From NCBI RefSeq assembly GCF_019312585.1, contig NZ_JAHWDP010000005.1:62001-126000 (forward strand): a DNA stretch of 64,000 nt, read 5' to 3'. The stretch comes from Halomarinibacterium sedimenti. GTDB taxonomy: Bacteria > Bacteroidota > Bacteroidia > Flavobacteriales > Flavobacteriaceae. How positions within the stretch are numbered: the first letter of the stretch is position 1; every line of letters begins with the position of its first letter. Shown one piece after another: positions 19,386 through 28,169 of this stretch. A program made the position numbers and the translations under genes. The notes beneath the pieces are model-generated. The model was not told the origin of the DNA and ran no database searches. It saw only the letters and a program-made list of their open reading frames with translations.

Positions 19386-20816
19386 ATGAAAAACACTATA
19401 TATAAATTAACAATCGTACTCTTTATCGCAGGCTTTTTAAGCTCTTGCGAACAAGATTTAGAACAGCTACCATTTGATGAATTTGCTACAGAAAATGCTT
19501 TTAAAACAGCGGCAGATTTTGAAAATGGAATACGCGGAGTTTATTTGCAACTTATTGCTGGAGGACTTTATGGAGGGAATATGTTGAGTACACCAGATGT
19601 AATGTCTGATAATACTACCCTTTCTCAATATGGTAGATTTACCCAAAGAGCTTCTCACAATTTTCAAAATTCAGCGAATAATACCTTGCGAGGAACATAT
19701 CAAAATGCCTATTCTTTAATTTACAGAGCAAATCAAATTTTGTTTTACGCAGAAGGATTTGAAGGTGAAAACAAGAATAATATTATTGCAGAAGCAAAAG
19801 CCCTTAGAGCGTTAGCGCATCTTAATTTAGTTTCCTTTTTTGGGAAGATTCCAACACAATCTGGTGATGCAAACTCAAGTTTAGGAGTAGCATATCTTTT
19901 GGAAGCAGATCCAAATATTGAACCAGCTAGGTTAACAGTCCAGGAAACCTATAGTTTTATACTTGATGATTTACTTGATGCAAAATCTAAAATCAATTCA
20001 ACAAATCCCGAAGGACGAATGGGTAAAGATGCCGTTAATCTTTTACTTTCAAGGGTATACCTATATATGGGGCAATGGCAAAATGCTGTTGATGCGGCAA
20101 ATGCAGTTACTACCCCTTTAGCATCGAGAGACGATGTAGTTGGAATTTGGGAAGACACAAATAAGGAAGGGGTTATTTTCTATATTCCAAATGAACAGCC
20201 AGTTTTAGGTAACAACATTGGTGTTACTTGGAGTCAAGGTGGTGTTACGAGTCTAATACCAGAGTATGTAGCTTCTTTTCAGTTAAATAACCTGTATGAC
20301 TTAGGTAATGACATTAGAAGGGATGCTTATATATTTGATGGCTCTGTCAATAACAGCGGTCAGGTTGTTAACTTCAATGGAATTAAAAAATTATATGCTA
20401 GACCCGGGGGTCAACCAGGAACTGTAGATTATAAAATTTTAAGAGCTGAAGAAGCTATGCTTAATAAAGCTGAAGCCTATTTTAAACTTGGAAATGAAAC
20501 TGCTGCAAGACAAGCATTAGACCAAATTAGAACTAGAAGGTACTTAACTCCTCCTACCGGGGAAACTGGTAGTTCGTTATTAAGTGCTATTATGCTAGAA
20601 AGAAGATTGGAGTTTGCCTTTGAATATCAAAGACTTTTTGATTTAAAAAGATGGGGATTACCTCTTCAAAGAGGTGGTGCTGGTGACCTTGCAGATGGTA
20701 GTGGAACACCATCAGACGTACAAAATATTGCTGCTGGTGACAATAAATTTCAATTACCTATAGCACAAGAGTCTTTAGATGCTAATCCTAACTTAGTGCA
20801 AAATCCAGGTTACTAA
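19386..20816 (+). CDS. SusD/RagB-family substrate-binding lipoprotein (locus 1)
   Basis: SusD proteins form the lid on the SusC barrel and capture substrate at the cell surface. The 476-residue product begins with a lipoprotein signal ending SSCEQD (lipid on Cys21), has the N-terminal EFATENAFKTAADFENGIRG region, TPR-like helices (AEAKALRALAHLNLVSFFGKIP), and the C-terminal RRLEFAFEYQRLFDLKRWGL motif typical of the family. It lies between SusC and a small lipoprotein. Confidence 0.93.
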   Translation: MKNTIYKLTIVLFIAGFLSSCEQDLEQLPFDEFATENAFKTAADFENGIRGVYLQLIAGGLYGGNMLSTPDVMSDNTTLSQYGRFTQRASHNFQNSANNTLRGTYQNAYSLIYRANQILFYAEGFEGENKNNIIAEAKALRALAHLNLVSFFGKIPTQSGDANSSLGVAYLLEADPNIEPARLTVQETYSFILDDLLDAKSKINSTNPEGRMGKDAVNLLLSRVYLYMGQWQNAVDAANAVTTPLASRDDVVGIWEDTNKEGVIFYIPNEQPVLGNNIGVTWSQGGVTSLIPEYVASFQLNNLYDLGNDIRRDAYIFDGSVNNSGQVVNFNGIKKLYARPGGQPGTVDYKILRAEEAMLNKAEAYFKLGNETAARQALDQIRTRRYLTPPTGETGSSLLSAIMLERRLEFAFEYQRLFDLKRWGLPLQRGGAGDLADGSGTPSDVQNIAAGDNKFQLPIAQESLDANPNLVQNPGY

Positions 20817-20833
20817 TTTTAAAAATCAAAACA

Positions 20834-21262
20834 ATGAAAAAATCATATATGCTATTAACGTTATTTGTTGCTGTAATATTTGCTACATCATGTAGGGAAA
20901 CCTATGACGATTATGACTCAGGTGGTTCTCCACTAATTGGTTTTACTCTAGGAGTTGAAGCAGAAATAGGACTATCAAATAATCCAGTTAATCTCCCTAT
21001 TTCATACTTTGTTACGGATGTTTCTAGTTCAGATCGTACTTTTCAAATTATTGTAGATCCTGCAACTACTGTGACATCAGATAATTTTTCGTTTGAGAGT
21101 TCAGTAACGATCCCTGCAAATGAAAGAATAGGTCAATTAATTTTAACAATTTCGAACGTTTCATTATCTCAAGAATTTGAACCCATTGTCCTAAGCTTTG
21201 AATCTACATCGAGTGTTGTTTCAGGAGATAAGGCAACTGTCTTTGTAAAATCCAACAATTAA
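20834..21262 (+). CDS. Small surface lipoprotein of SusCD locus 1
   Basis: A 142-residue protein with a lipoprotein signal ending ATSCRET (Cys20). The mature part, after a short acidic linker (YDDYDSGGSP), looks like one all-beta, immunoglobulin or Calx-beta-like domain: strands such as RTFQIIVDPATTVTSD and SVTIPANERIGQLILTI. Its place as third gene of a SusCD locus suggests a surface accessory binding protein. I do not recognise a named family, so the fold call is by pattern only. Confidence 0.6.
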   Translation: MKKSYMLLTLFVAVIFATSCRETYDDYDSGGSPLIGFTLGVEAEIGLSNNPVNLPISYFVTDVSSSDRTFQIIVDPATTVTSDNFSFESSVTIPANERIGQLILTISNVSLSQEFEPIVLSFESTSSVVSGDKATVFVKSNN

Positions 21263-21291
21263 ATATAAGTTTTTTACACATTCTAATTAAT

Positions 21292-21327
21292 AAAAAAAAC
21301 CATATGGAAATCCATATGGTTTTTTTT
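21292..21327 (+). terminator. Strong terminator of SusCD locus 1
   Basis: An uninterrupted 17-base inverted repeat (21292-21308 with 21311-21327) has an A8 left arm, a CCATATGG core and a T8 right arm. The A/T arms make it act in both directions. It closes the first SusC-SusD-lipoprotein unit. The remaining bases to the second SusC start (21328-21498) hold only a weak -7 match, TAACTTTT. Confidence 0.9.
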
Positions 21328-21498
21328 ATTTCGGTTTTGTTTTAAATTAGTTGTTGTTAATTTTAAGAATTTCAAGTATATATTAGGGAACACTAGAGTA
21401 ACAATCTATTCAAAAAAAAGAAAATTTAAGTTTAAAAAGTTGTGTATTTAACTTTTTATTGTGATTTTTGGCGTTGGCTAATTCAAATAAATTATAAA

Positions 21499-24400
21499 AT
21501 GAGAACAAAGTTTAGTGGAATTTTAACGCTATTGCTAGCGTTTGTAGTGCAACTCACGTTCGCACAAGAAAAAACAATCTCAGGAACTATAACTGACGAA
21601 AGCAGTTTACCGCTCCCAGGGGTTAATGTTATTGTAAAAGGGACATCTAATGGAACCCAAACAGATTTTGATGGTAATTACTCAATTACTGCAAATGTTG
21701 GGCAAACTTTAGTGTACAGTTATTTAAGCTACAAAACTCAAGAAAAAACAATTGGCGCAGCTACTTCTAGCATATCTTTTGCTATGGAGCCTGATGCCTC
21801 TGTACTTAATGAGGTTGTGGTAACTGGTTTTGCAGTAAAAAAGGAAAAGAAGGCCTTAGGTTATTCTGTTTCTTCAATCCAGCAAGAGTCAATAAAGGAG
21901 AGTCCTCAAACTGACTTAACGCGTGTTTTGAGTGGAAAAGCTGCGGGTATTAATATTACTACCCAGAATGGTCTTTCTGGTTCTGCGAATAAAGTAATTA
22001 TTAGAGGTATGACATCATTCTCTGGCGACAATAACGCGCTATATGTGATAGATGGTGTGCCAATTAGTAATGATACTAACGAAGCAGGTGCCTTTACCGA
22101 CGGTAATATGGGATCTAGCCGTTCTTTTGATATTGACCCGAACAACATTGAGCGTGTGGATATTCTAAAAGGATTAGCTGCAACTACTTTATACGGTACT
22201 GAAGGTAGAAACGGGGTAATACTTATTACAACGAAAGCTGGAAGTTCAAGCCAACAAAATGCAAAACAAGAAATTGAAGTTTCTTCATCTGTATTTGTAA
22301 ATGAGGTTTCTATTCTTCCAGATTACCAAAACTCCTATGGTGGTGGTTTTGACCAAGCTTTTGGTTGGTTCTACAGTAACTGGGGACCAGGTTTCTATAA
22401 AGATGGCTTAGGAGGCTGGGCTAATGATGCTGCCTTTGATGCAGACGGAACTGTGGAACACCCATATTCATCTTCAGCTTATCTAGCAACTAACTACCCT
22501 AATTTTCAAGAACAATACGCTGGCCAGAGATATGACTGGAAGCCAAGAAATAGTGTTAAAGACTTTTTCCAAAAAGGTCTTGCTCAAAACCTTTCTGTTA
22601 GTGCGCGTGGAAGAAGCGAAAATGGAAAGTTTGGTTATGGTACTATTTTTAGTCACTTAGATGAGGATGGATTTACTCCTGGTAACAACGTAAAAAGAAA
22701 TAACTTAACAATTTCTGGAGACGCAAAATTAACTAATAAAGTAAGTATTAGAGGGTCTATGACTTACACTAAGACTGACTTAAAGACCCCTCCAGTTTCA
22801 ACTAGTTTTGGTAGTAGTACTCCTTATTCAGGATCATCAATCTTTGGAGATTTATTCTATACCCCTAGAAGTATTGATTTCTTCGAGCTGCCTTATCAAT
22901 TACCTGATGGAAGTAGCATTTACTATCGTGATGATAACGCTATCCAACACCCATTATGGACTGTGAACAATGCGAGATTCTCTCAGTTAGTAAATCGTGT
23001 TAATGGTTTTGCTGCAATTGATTATAATATTACAGATAATTTTAACATACTTTATCAAGGTAGTGTTGATACATACTCAGAAGATAGTGTAAACAGACAA
23101 AACAAGGGTGGTGTAAATGACGACGTTAATGTACAAAGAGGTTTCTATGAAACTGTAAATACATCTAACACCATTTATGATCACAGGATTGTACTTTCTG
23201 GAAACAACTTTAGTTTCTTTAATGATAATGTGAATCTAGGTTTCTCACTTGGAGCAACGTCAAAAAGTGTGGATTATAATAGATATGGTATCAGAAGTAC
23301 AGATCAGCAAGTATTTGGTTTCTTTGATCATTCTGGATTTGTTGAGCGTAATCAAATTGAATACCGTCAAAAAAGAAACATTATTGGAGTATTTGGTCAG
23401 GTTCTGTTAGACTACAGTAACTTTGTTTTCCTTAACTTATCTGGAAGAAATGACTGGGTTTCCAACTCAGTAAATAACTCATTATTCTATCCATCAGCAA
23501 GTATTTCTTTTGTGCCAACAAGTGCATTTAAAGGCATCCAATCTGATAATGGACTAAACTTCTTAAAATTAAGAGCTGGTTATGGTACTTCTGCAAACTT
23601 TTCTACTGGATATCCGACAGTTACTTTGGTAAATCTAGATACTCAAGCTTGGCAATCAGATGGTCAATTAATTACTTCTAACACAACAGATAGTAGTATT
23701 GGTAACCCTGCAATTAAGCCTGAATTATTTGAAGAATTAGAATTTGGAGCTGAAGGTAAAATCTTTAACAGACTTACTTTTGACTTCTCTTATTTCACCA
23801 GAACAACCAATGACTTAATTGTTCAAGATCAACCAATTCCAGCTAGTACTGGTGCAACTTTTATCGATAACAACATTGGTAAAATTGAATCTTGGGGTAT
23901 TGAAGCAGACCTTGGTCTTAATATCTTTAAGAGTAACACAGGTGGATTCGATTGGAAAGTAAATGTTAACTATACTTCTTTCGAGAGTGAAGTAGTTGAC
24001 TTAGGTCAAGATACAGATCAAGTTGTATATGCAGGATTTACCAACTTAGGTAACTTTGCAACTGTAGGAGATCCACTTGGAGCTCTTTATGGTGCAAGAA
24101 TCGCTAGAGATGAAAATGGTAATCTTTTAGTAGATGCAGCGGGTAACTATGTTGCCGAAAGTGTTACTGAAGATGGCTTGGTTCCAAAAATTGGTGATGC
24201 TAACCCAGACTTTATAATGAACTATATCAGTACAATGTCTTGGAGAGGTTTATCTCTTAATGTAGCCGTTAACCACGTTTCTGGTGGAGATATCTACTCT
24301 ACTTATATAGCAACATTACTTGGACGTGGATTAACTACAGATACTGAAGATCGTCTTGGAACTTATATTCTTGATGGTATTAACCAGTCTACTGGACTAC

Positions 24401-24738
24401 CAAACGAAGTTCAAATAAACAATTCACAGTTTTATTTTGATAATGGATTTGCTAGTGCAGCTGATGAGCTAAATGTATATGATGCTTCTGTACTTCGTCT
24501 ACAAGAAGTTACTCTTGGTTATTCATTACCATCTAAGTTCTTAGATAGAACTCCTTTTGGAAGTGTTACTTTTAAAGTAAGTGGATTTAACCTTTGGTAT
24601 GATGCTTATAACACCCCTGATGGTATAAACTTTGATCCAAACACCACTGGTTTAGGTGCAGGAAATGGTCAAGGATTTGAATTCTTAACAGGACCAAGTA
24701 GCAAAAGATATGGTTTCACCGTAAATGCTACATTCTAA
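21499..24738 (+). CDS. SusC/RagA-family TonB-linked outer-membrane transporter (locus 2)
   Basis: The 1079-residue product starts at the ATG at 21499 (MRTKFSGILTLLLAFVVQL); the frame is open 57 bases further upstream but only this start gives a signal peptide (cleavage near TFAQEK). It has the carboxypeptidase-regulatory-like domain (TISGTITDESSLPLPGVN), NEVVVTGFAVKKEKKALGY as the TonB-box region, a plug (ALYVIDGVPISND, GRNGVILITTKAG) and a barrel ending in VNATF. Its N-terminal domain closely resembles that of the first SusC, with the shared stretch SNGTQ(S/T)DFDGNYSIT, but the barrel differs. It forms a transporter with the SusD-like lipoprotein 19 bases downstream. Confidence 0.93.
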   Translation: MRTKFSGILTLLLAFVVQLTFAQEKTISGTITDESSLPLPGVNVIVKGTSNGTQTDFDGNYSITANVGQTLVYSYLSYKTQEKTIGAATSSISFAMEPDASVLNEVVVTGFAVKKEKKALGYSVSSIQQESIKESPQTDLTRVLSGKAAGINITTQNGLSGSANKVIIRGMTSFSGDNNALYVIDGVPISNDTNEAGAFTDGNMGSSRSFDIDPNNIERVDILKGLAATTLYGTEGRNGVILITTKAGSSSQQNAKQEIEVSSSVFVNEVSILPDYQNSYGGGFDQAFGWFYSNWGPGFYKDGLGGWANDAAFDADGTVEHPYSSSAYLATNYPNFQEQYAGQRYDWKPRNSVKDFFQKGLAQNLSVSARGRSENGKFGYGTIFSHLDEDGFTPGNNVKRNNLTISGDAKLTNKVSIRGSMTYTKTDLKTPPVSTSFGSSTPYSGSSIFGDLFYTPRSIDFFELPYQLPDGSSIYYRDDNAIQHPLWTVNNARFSQLVNRVNGFAAIDYNITDNFNILYQGSVDTYSEDSVNRQNKGGVNDDVNVQRGFYETVNTSNTIYDHRIVLSGNNFSFFNDNVNLGFSLGATSKSVDYNRYGIRSTDQQVFGFFDHSGFVERNQIEYRQKRNIIGVFGQVLLDYSNFVFLNLSGRNDWVSNSVNNSLFYPSASISFVPTSAFKGIQSDNGLNFLKLRAGYGTSANFSTGYPTVTLVNLDTQAWQSDGQLITSNTTDSSIGNPAIKPELFEELEFGAEGKIFNRLTFDFSYFTRTTNDLIVQDQPIPASTGATFIDNNIGKIESWGIEADLGLNIFKSNTGGFDWKVNVNYTSFESEVVDLGQDTDQVVYAGFTNLGNFATVGDPLGALYGARIARDENGNLLVDAAGNYVAESVTEDGLVPKIGDANPDFIMNYISTMSWRGLSLNVAVNHVSGGDIYSTYIATLLGRGLTTDTEDRLGTYILDGINQSTGLPNEVQINNSQFYFDNGFASAADELNVYDASVLRLQEVTLGYSLPSKFLDRTPFGSVTFKVSGFNLWYDAYNTPDGINFDPNTTGLGAGNGQGFEFLTGPSSKRYGFTVNATF

Positions 24739-24757
24739 TAAATAAAAAAATTAAGAG

Positions 24758-26404
24758 ATGAAAAAAATACAAAAAATATCAATATTTGTTTTTCTACTTC
24801 TAGGTCTTGCTTTTACCTCTTGTGAGACTACAGAACTAGACTTACTAGATGATCCTAATGATGTAACTTTAGACAAAGCTAATTTAGATAGATTTTTAAA
24901 TGAAATTCAGCTGAATTTTGCAAGCTTTATGCGTCAAATTGGAAACAATGATGCACAATTAGTGCGCGTTAACTATATGTTTGGAAGAACATATAGAGAT
25001 AATTTTGAGCCAGCTGTACTAGACGGCGAATGGGCATTAGCGTATCAGGGAATGTTTTCCGATATGGCTGCTGCGGAGCCACTTGCGGTAGATGCAGGAG
25101 CTAATAAGCATTTAGGTGTTATGAAAATCCTAAAAGCTTATACTTTAATAACGCTTGTAGATAATTTTGGAGATGTTCCTTTTAGTCAAGCGACTAATCC
25201 AACTGAGTTCCCTGCTCCAGTAGCAGACCCAGGAGCTTCGGTATATGCAGGTGCTTTAGCTATGCTTGACGAGGGAATGGTACTTATAAGCTCAGAAGGT
25301 GATAACTTAGAAAATGATTTTTACTATGATAATGACTTCAGTAAGTGGAGAAGACTTGCAAATAGTGTAAAAATGCTAGCTTACCTAAATACAGGTGACT
25401 TAGCTAGTTTTAATTCTGTTTCTGGTTCTGCAATTGTTAATTCTGCAGATGATTTCCAATTCCAATATGGAAGTAACGAAACTAATCCAGATACAAGACA
25501 CCCATCGTATAGTACAGATTACACTACAAGTGGTGCTGGTTCTTATGAATCAAACTGGTTAATGGAGACTATGTTAGAATCTAATGACCCTAGAATCAGA
25601 TATTACTTTTACAGACAATTTGATTGTACTCCAGGTGCCGCTGATGCTGATGGTAATGAATGTGGTGTGGATACGGTAAGAATGACTTGTTCTGGTGCTC
25701 CTAGACCAAATCACTATACTGCTAGCATGACATATTGTAGTGTAGATAGCGGATATTGGGGACGTGATCATGGTAATGCAGAGGGTATTCCACCAGATGG
25801 ATTAAGAAGAACTGTGAATGGTGTGTATCCTGCAGGAGGTAAATTTGATGGAGATGAATATTCGCCAGTTGTAGTTGGTGATGGTGGTGGTGGTGCCGGA
25901 ATATTACCTATTATGTTAGCATCATATACAGACTTTATGAGAGCAGAAGCTGCATTAGCTTCTAACAATACTAGTGGAGCTGCTTCAGCATTGAACTCTG
26001 CATTGACAAAGAGTATTGCAAAAACTCAAGGTTTCATTTCATTAGACCCAAGTGCAGATTCAACATTCGCTCCTACTTCTGGTGAAGTTAGTAGTTTCAT
26101 TTCAGGTGTTGTTAATAGTTTCAATAGTGGAAATGCTAATGATAAATGGGAAATCTTAGCTACACAACAATTTATTGGTAATTTTGGTAGTGGTATTGGA
26201 GCTTACAATCTTTATAGAAGAACTGGGTATCCAAAATTGATTCAGTTTAATATCGATCCAAACCCAGGTGCATTCGTTCGATCATTCTTTTACCCATCAA
26301 ATGAGGCAAACGTAAATAGTAATATTACACAAAAGCCAAATGTTGATGTTCAAGTATTCTGGGACACTAACCCAGCTTCACCTGGATTCCCATCTGCTAA
26401 CTAA
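24758..26404 (+). CDS. SusD-like (SusD/RagB superfamily) lipoprotein (locus 2)
   Basis: The 548-residue lipoprotein (signal ending FTSCETT, Cys22) resembles the divergent branch of SusD proteins: it has DKANLDRFLNEIQLNFASFM near the N-terminus, helical repeats with KHLGVMKILKAYTLITLVDNFGDVPFSQ, and a central insert rich in Cys, Asp and Gly (about residues 288-375, with DADGNECG and VVGDGGGGAGILP). It lacks the LKRWG motif of the first SusD. Several Cys in the insert may form disulfides or bind metal. It is the partner of the preceding SusC. Confidence 0.88.
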   Translation: MKKIQKISIFVFLLLGLAFTSCETTELDLLDDPNDVTLDKANLDRFLNEIQLNFASFMRQIGNNDAQLVRVNYMFGRTYRDNFEPAVLDGEWALAYQGMFSDMAAAEPLAVDAGANKHLGVMKILKAYTLITLVDNFGDVPFSQATNPTEFPAPVADPGASVYAGALAMLDEGMVLISSEGDNLENDFYYDNDFSKWRRLANSVKMLAYLNTGDLASFNSVSGSAIVNSADDFQFQYGSNETNPDTRHPSYSTDYTTSGAGSYESNWLMETMLESNDPRIRYYFYRQFDCTPGAADADGNECGVDTVRMTCSGAPRPNHYTASMTYCSVDSGYWGRDHGNAEGIPPDGLRRTVNGVYPAGGKFDGDEYSPVVVGDGGGGAGILPIMLASYTDFMRAEAALASNNTSGAASALNSALTKSIAKTQGFISLDPSADSTFAPTSGEVSSFISGVVNSFNSGNANDKWEILATQQFIGNFGSGIGAYNLYRRTGYPKLIQFNIDPNPGAFVRSFFYPSNEANVNSNITQKPNVDVQVFWDTNPASPGFPSAN

Positions 26405-26421
26405 TTAAAAAAACAATAATT

Positions 26422-27012
26422 ATGAAAAACATATTTAAATTATTAATGGTAACCCTACTGGTTGGAACAGCTGTTTCTTGTTCAGACTCAGAAGCGGTTA
26501 TAGATCAAGTATTAGATAATGTGGATTCAGAAAGTGGTGCAGTCATTAGAACCGTTGTGGCTCCACCAGAATTAGTATCACTTACTAACGAAACTAATAA
26601 TGTATTAAGATATACATTAGAAGTTCAACAAGGTAATGGTACTTTTGTTCCAGATTTTAAAGAAGTAAGAACTTATATGGCTATTTTCCAAGATCAAGAT
26701 TTATTAGAACCAATAGTTGATGGCTCTGGAAATCCTATTGGAGAAGTTCTTTTTGTTACAAATGCTGCGTCAGAATTCGCTATTGGACCTAATGGTTTAC
26801 CTAGAATTTCAGCAGAGACTCCAACTCAAGCCATTTTGGATGCTTTTCCTGGAGATGCCGTTTTAACAACACCCTCTTTTATTTCTATGAGATTAGAACT
26901 TGAAATGACCGATGGTACTGTTTTTACAAATACTAATCTAGGAGCGAGTGTTTCTGGAGGGCCTTATTTTGGGGCGTCATTCTTGTATAAAATTATATTC
27001 TTACCAATATAA
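26422..27012 (+). CDS. Accessory lipoprotein of SusCD locus 2
   Basis: A 196-residue lipoprotein (signal ending AVSCSDSEA, Cys20). After a variable linker the rest reads as a beta-rich domain with RYTLEVQQGNGTFVPDFKEV, RTYMAIFQDQDLLEPIVD and, near the end, GGPYFGASFLYKIIFLPI. I do not recognise a characterised family. As third gene of the locus and with a terminator immediately after, it is probably a surface accessory of the SusCD pair, perhaps extending substrate binding. Confidence 0.6.
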   Translation: MKNIFKLLMVTLLVGTAVSCSDSEAVIDQVLDNVDSESGAVIRTVVAPPELVSLTNETNNVLRYTLEVQQGNGTFVPDFKEVRTYMAIFQDQDLLEPIVDGSGNPIGEVLFVTNAASEFAIGPNGLPRISAETPTQAILDAFPGDAVLTTPSFISMRLELEMTDGTVFTNTNLGASVSGGPYFGASFLYKIIFLPI

Positions 27013-27019
27013 TAATTAG

Positions 27020-27057
27020 AAAGTTTAAGGCAGAAATTAACCTCTGCCTTAAACTTT
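27020..27057 (+). terminator. Terminator of SusCD locus 2
   Basis: A perfect 15-base stem (27020-27034 with 27043-27057, AAAGTTTAAGGCAGA and its complement) with an 8-base loop is followed by an AT-rich tract with T8. It separates the SusCD operon from the T9SS protein gene. Confidence 0.9.
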
Positions 27058-27109
27058 ATTAAAAATTTTCTTTTTTTTGTTAAAAAGAATTTTATTATTT
27101 AAAAATTTG

Positions 27110-27117
27110 TATATTTG
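27110..27117 (+). promoter_or_regulatory. -7 promoter element of the T9SS/LamG-like gene
   Basis: TATATTTG matches TAnnTTTG exactly and lies 27 bases before the ATG at 27145. A TTTT run at 27090-27093 could serve as the -33 box but the 16-base spacer is short. A separate promoter is expected because a terminator precedes it. Confidence 0.4.
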
Positions 27118-27144
27118 AAATTATTAAACTTTAAATTTATTATT

Positions 27145-28098
27145 ATGAAAAAAAATTATTTCTTAGTTGCTTTATTAGCACTTGCATTTACTAGTGTTAA
27201 TGCACAGTTTACAGATGATATGGAAAGCTATACTGCTGGTCAACCTATTTACCAAGATTGGTGGACAGATTGGGGTTGTGGTGGTACTTGTGCTATCTTA
27301 TCTAGTGCTGACCAAGCTTATGACGGTGCACAATCAGGTTATGTATCTGATGACAACGCCATGGATGCCGTATTAGATTTAGGAAACAAAATCTTTGGTG
27401 AGTGGGGATTAGATTTCTGGATGTATGTTCCAGCTGGTAAAGAAGCTTATATGAACTTTCAAGGAACTGTGCCAATTGGTTCAGGAACTTTCCCTGTTGG
27501 TAACATCTTCTTTAACGAAGCTAGTGGAGATCCAGGAAATGGATATGTTGACTTTGGAACTGGAGATACTTCAGTACATAGAACTTTCTCTTACCCAGAA
27601 GGTGAGTGGTTCCGTGTTACTACAAACTTCGACTTCACTAGTGGAGCAGGAAGTTCTACTTTCCACATGTACATAAATGGTGGTACGCCATTTGTTGAAG
27701 AAGGTCATCCATTTGCTAGCTGGGATGGAACTGCTTGGGACTATTCTGACACTCAAAGTTTAGGTGGAGTAGATTTCTATAGTATTTCTACCAACAACCA
27801 ATATTATGTAGATGCTTTTACTTATCAAGATTCATTTATTGATCCTAATGCATCTGTAAGTGATTTCGCAGCAAAAGGATTTTCTGCATATCCTAACCCA
27901 GTAAGTGATAAATTAAACATTCAAGCTAAAGAGAGAATTAACTCTGTTGTAATCTACAATGTTTTAGGACAGCAAGTTTACAATGCTAAAGTTGATGCTT
28001 TATCTTCTACTATCGATATGTCTAGAATGGCAAGTGGTGCTTACTTTGTAAATGTAAACATCAATGGTACTGAAGGTACTGTAAAAGTTATCAAGTAA
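27145..28098 (+). CDS. T9SS-secreted protein with LamG-like domain
   Basis: The 317-residue product starts at the ATG at 27145 (MKKNYFLVALLALAFTSVNA, a signal peptide); an upstream in-frame ATG at 27115 would add ten residues and spoil it. Residues about 22-235 look like a concanavalin/LamG-type beta sandwich (DDMESYTAGQPIYQDWWTDW, WGLDFWMYVPAGKEAYMNFQ, GEWFRVTTNFDF, FHMYING). Residues about 245-317 are a type A T9SS sorting domain: FSAYPNPVSDKLNIQ, VVIYNVLGQQVYNA, ASGAYFVNVNINGTEGTVKV. It is thus exported through the type IX machinery and kept at the surface or released. It follows the SusCD loci and may bind the same polymer; this is inferred from position. Confidence 0.85.
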   Translation: MKKNYFLVALLALAFTSVNAQFTDDMESYTAGQPIYQDWWTDWGCGGTCAILSSADQAYDGAQSGYVSDDNAMDAVLDLGNKIFGEWGLDFWMYVPAGKEAYMNFQGTVPIGSGTFPVGNIFFNEASGDPGNGYVDFGTGDTSVHRTFSYPEGEWFRVTTNFDFTSGAGSSTFHMYINGGTPFVEEGHPFASWDGTAWDYSDTQSLGGVDFYSISTNNQYYVDAFTYQDSFIDPNASVSDFAAKGFSAYPNPVSDKLNIQAKERINSVVIYNVLGQQVYNAKVDALSSTIDMSRMASGAYFVNVNINGTEGTVKVIK

Positions 28099-28119
28099 TT
28101 ATATTACTATAATATTTTT

Positions 28120-28147
28120 AAGAGGCTGTCTAATTAGACAGCCTCTT
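28120..28147 (+). terminator. Terminator after the T9SS protein gene
   Basis: A 28-base perfect palindrome (14-base arms; GAGGCTGTC in the stem, AATT in the loop) is followed by a T run. It ends just 22 bases before rlmB starts, so rlmB must have its own promoter, or depend on read-through. Confidence 0.9.
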
Positions 28148-28169
28148 TTTTAATATATAATTTCTAAGA

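Noticed and set aside
16309-24738. Recent tandem duplication of a SusC gene
   Set aside because: Only the N-terminal domain is closely similar; barrels and SusD partners differ.
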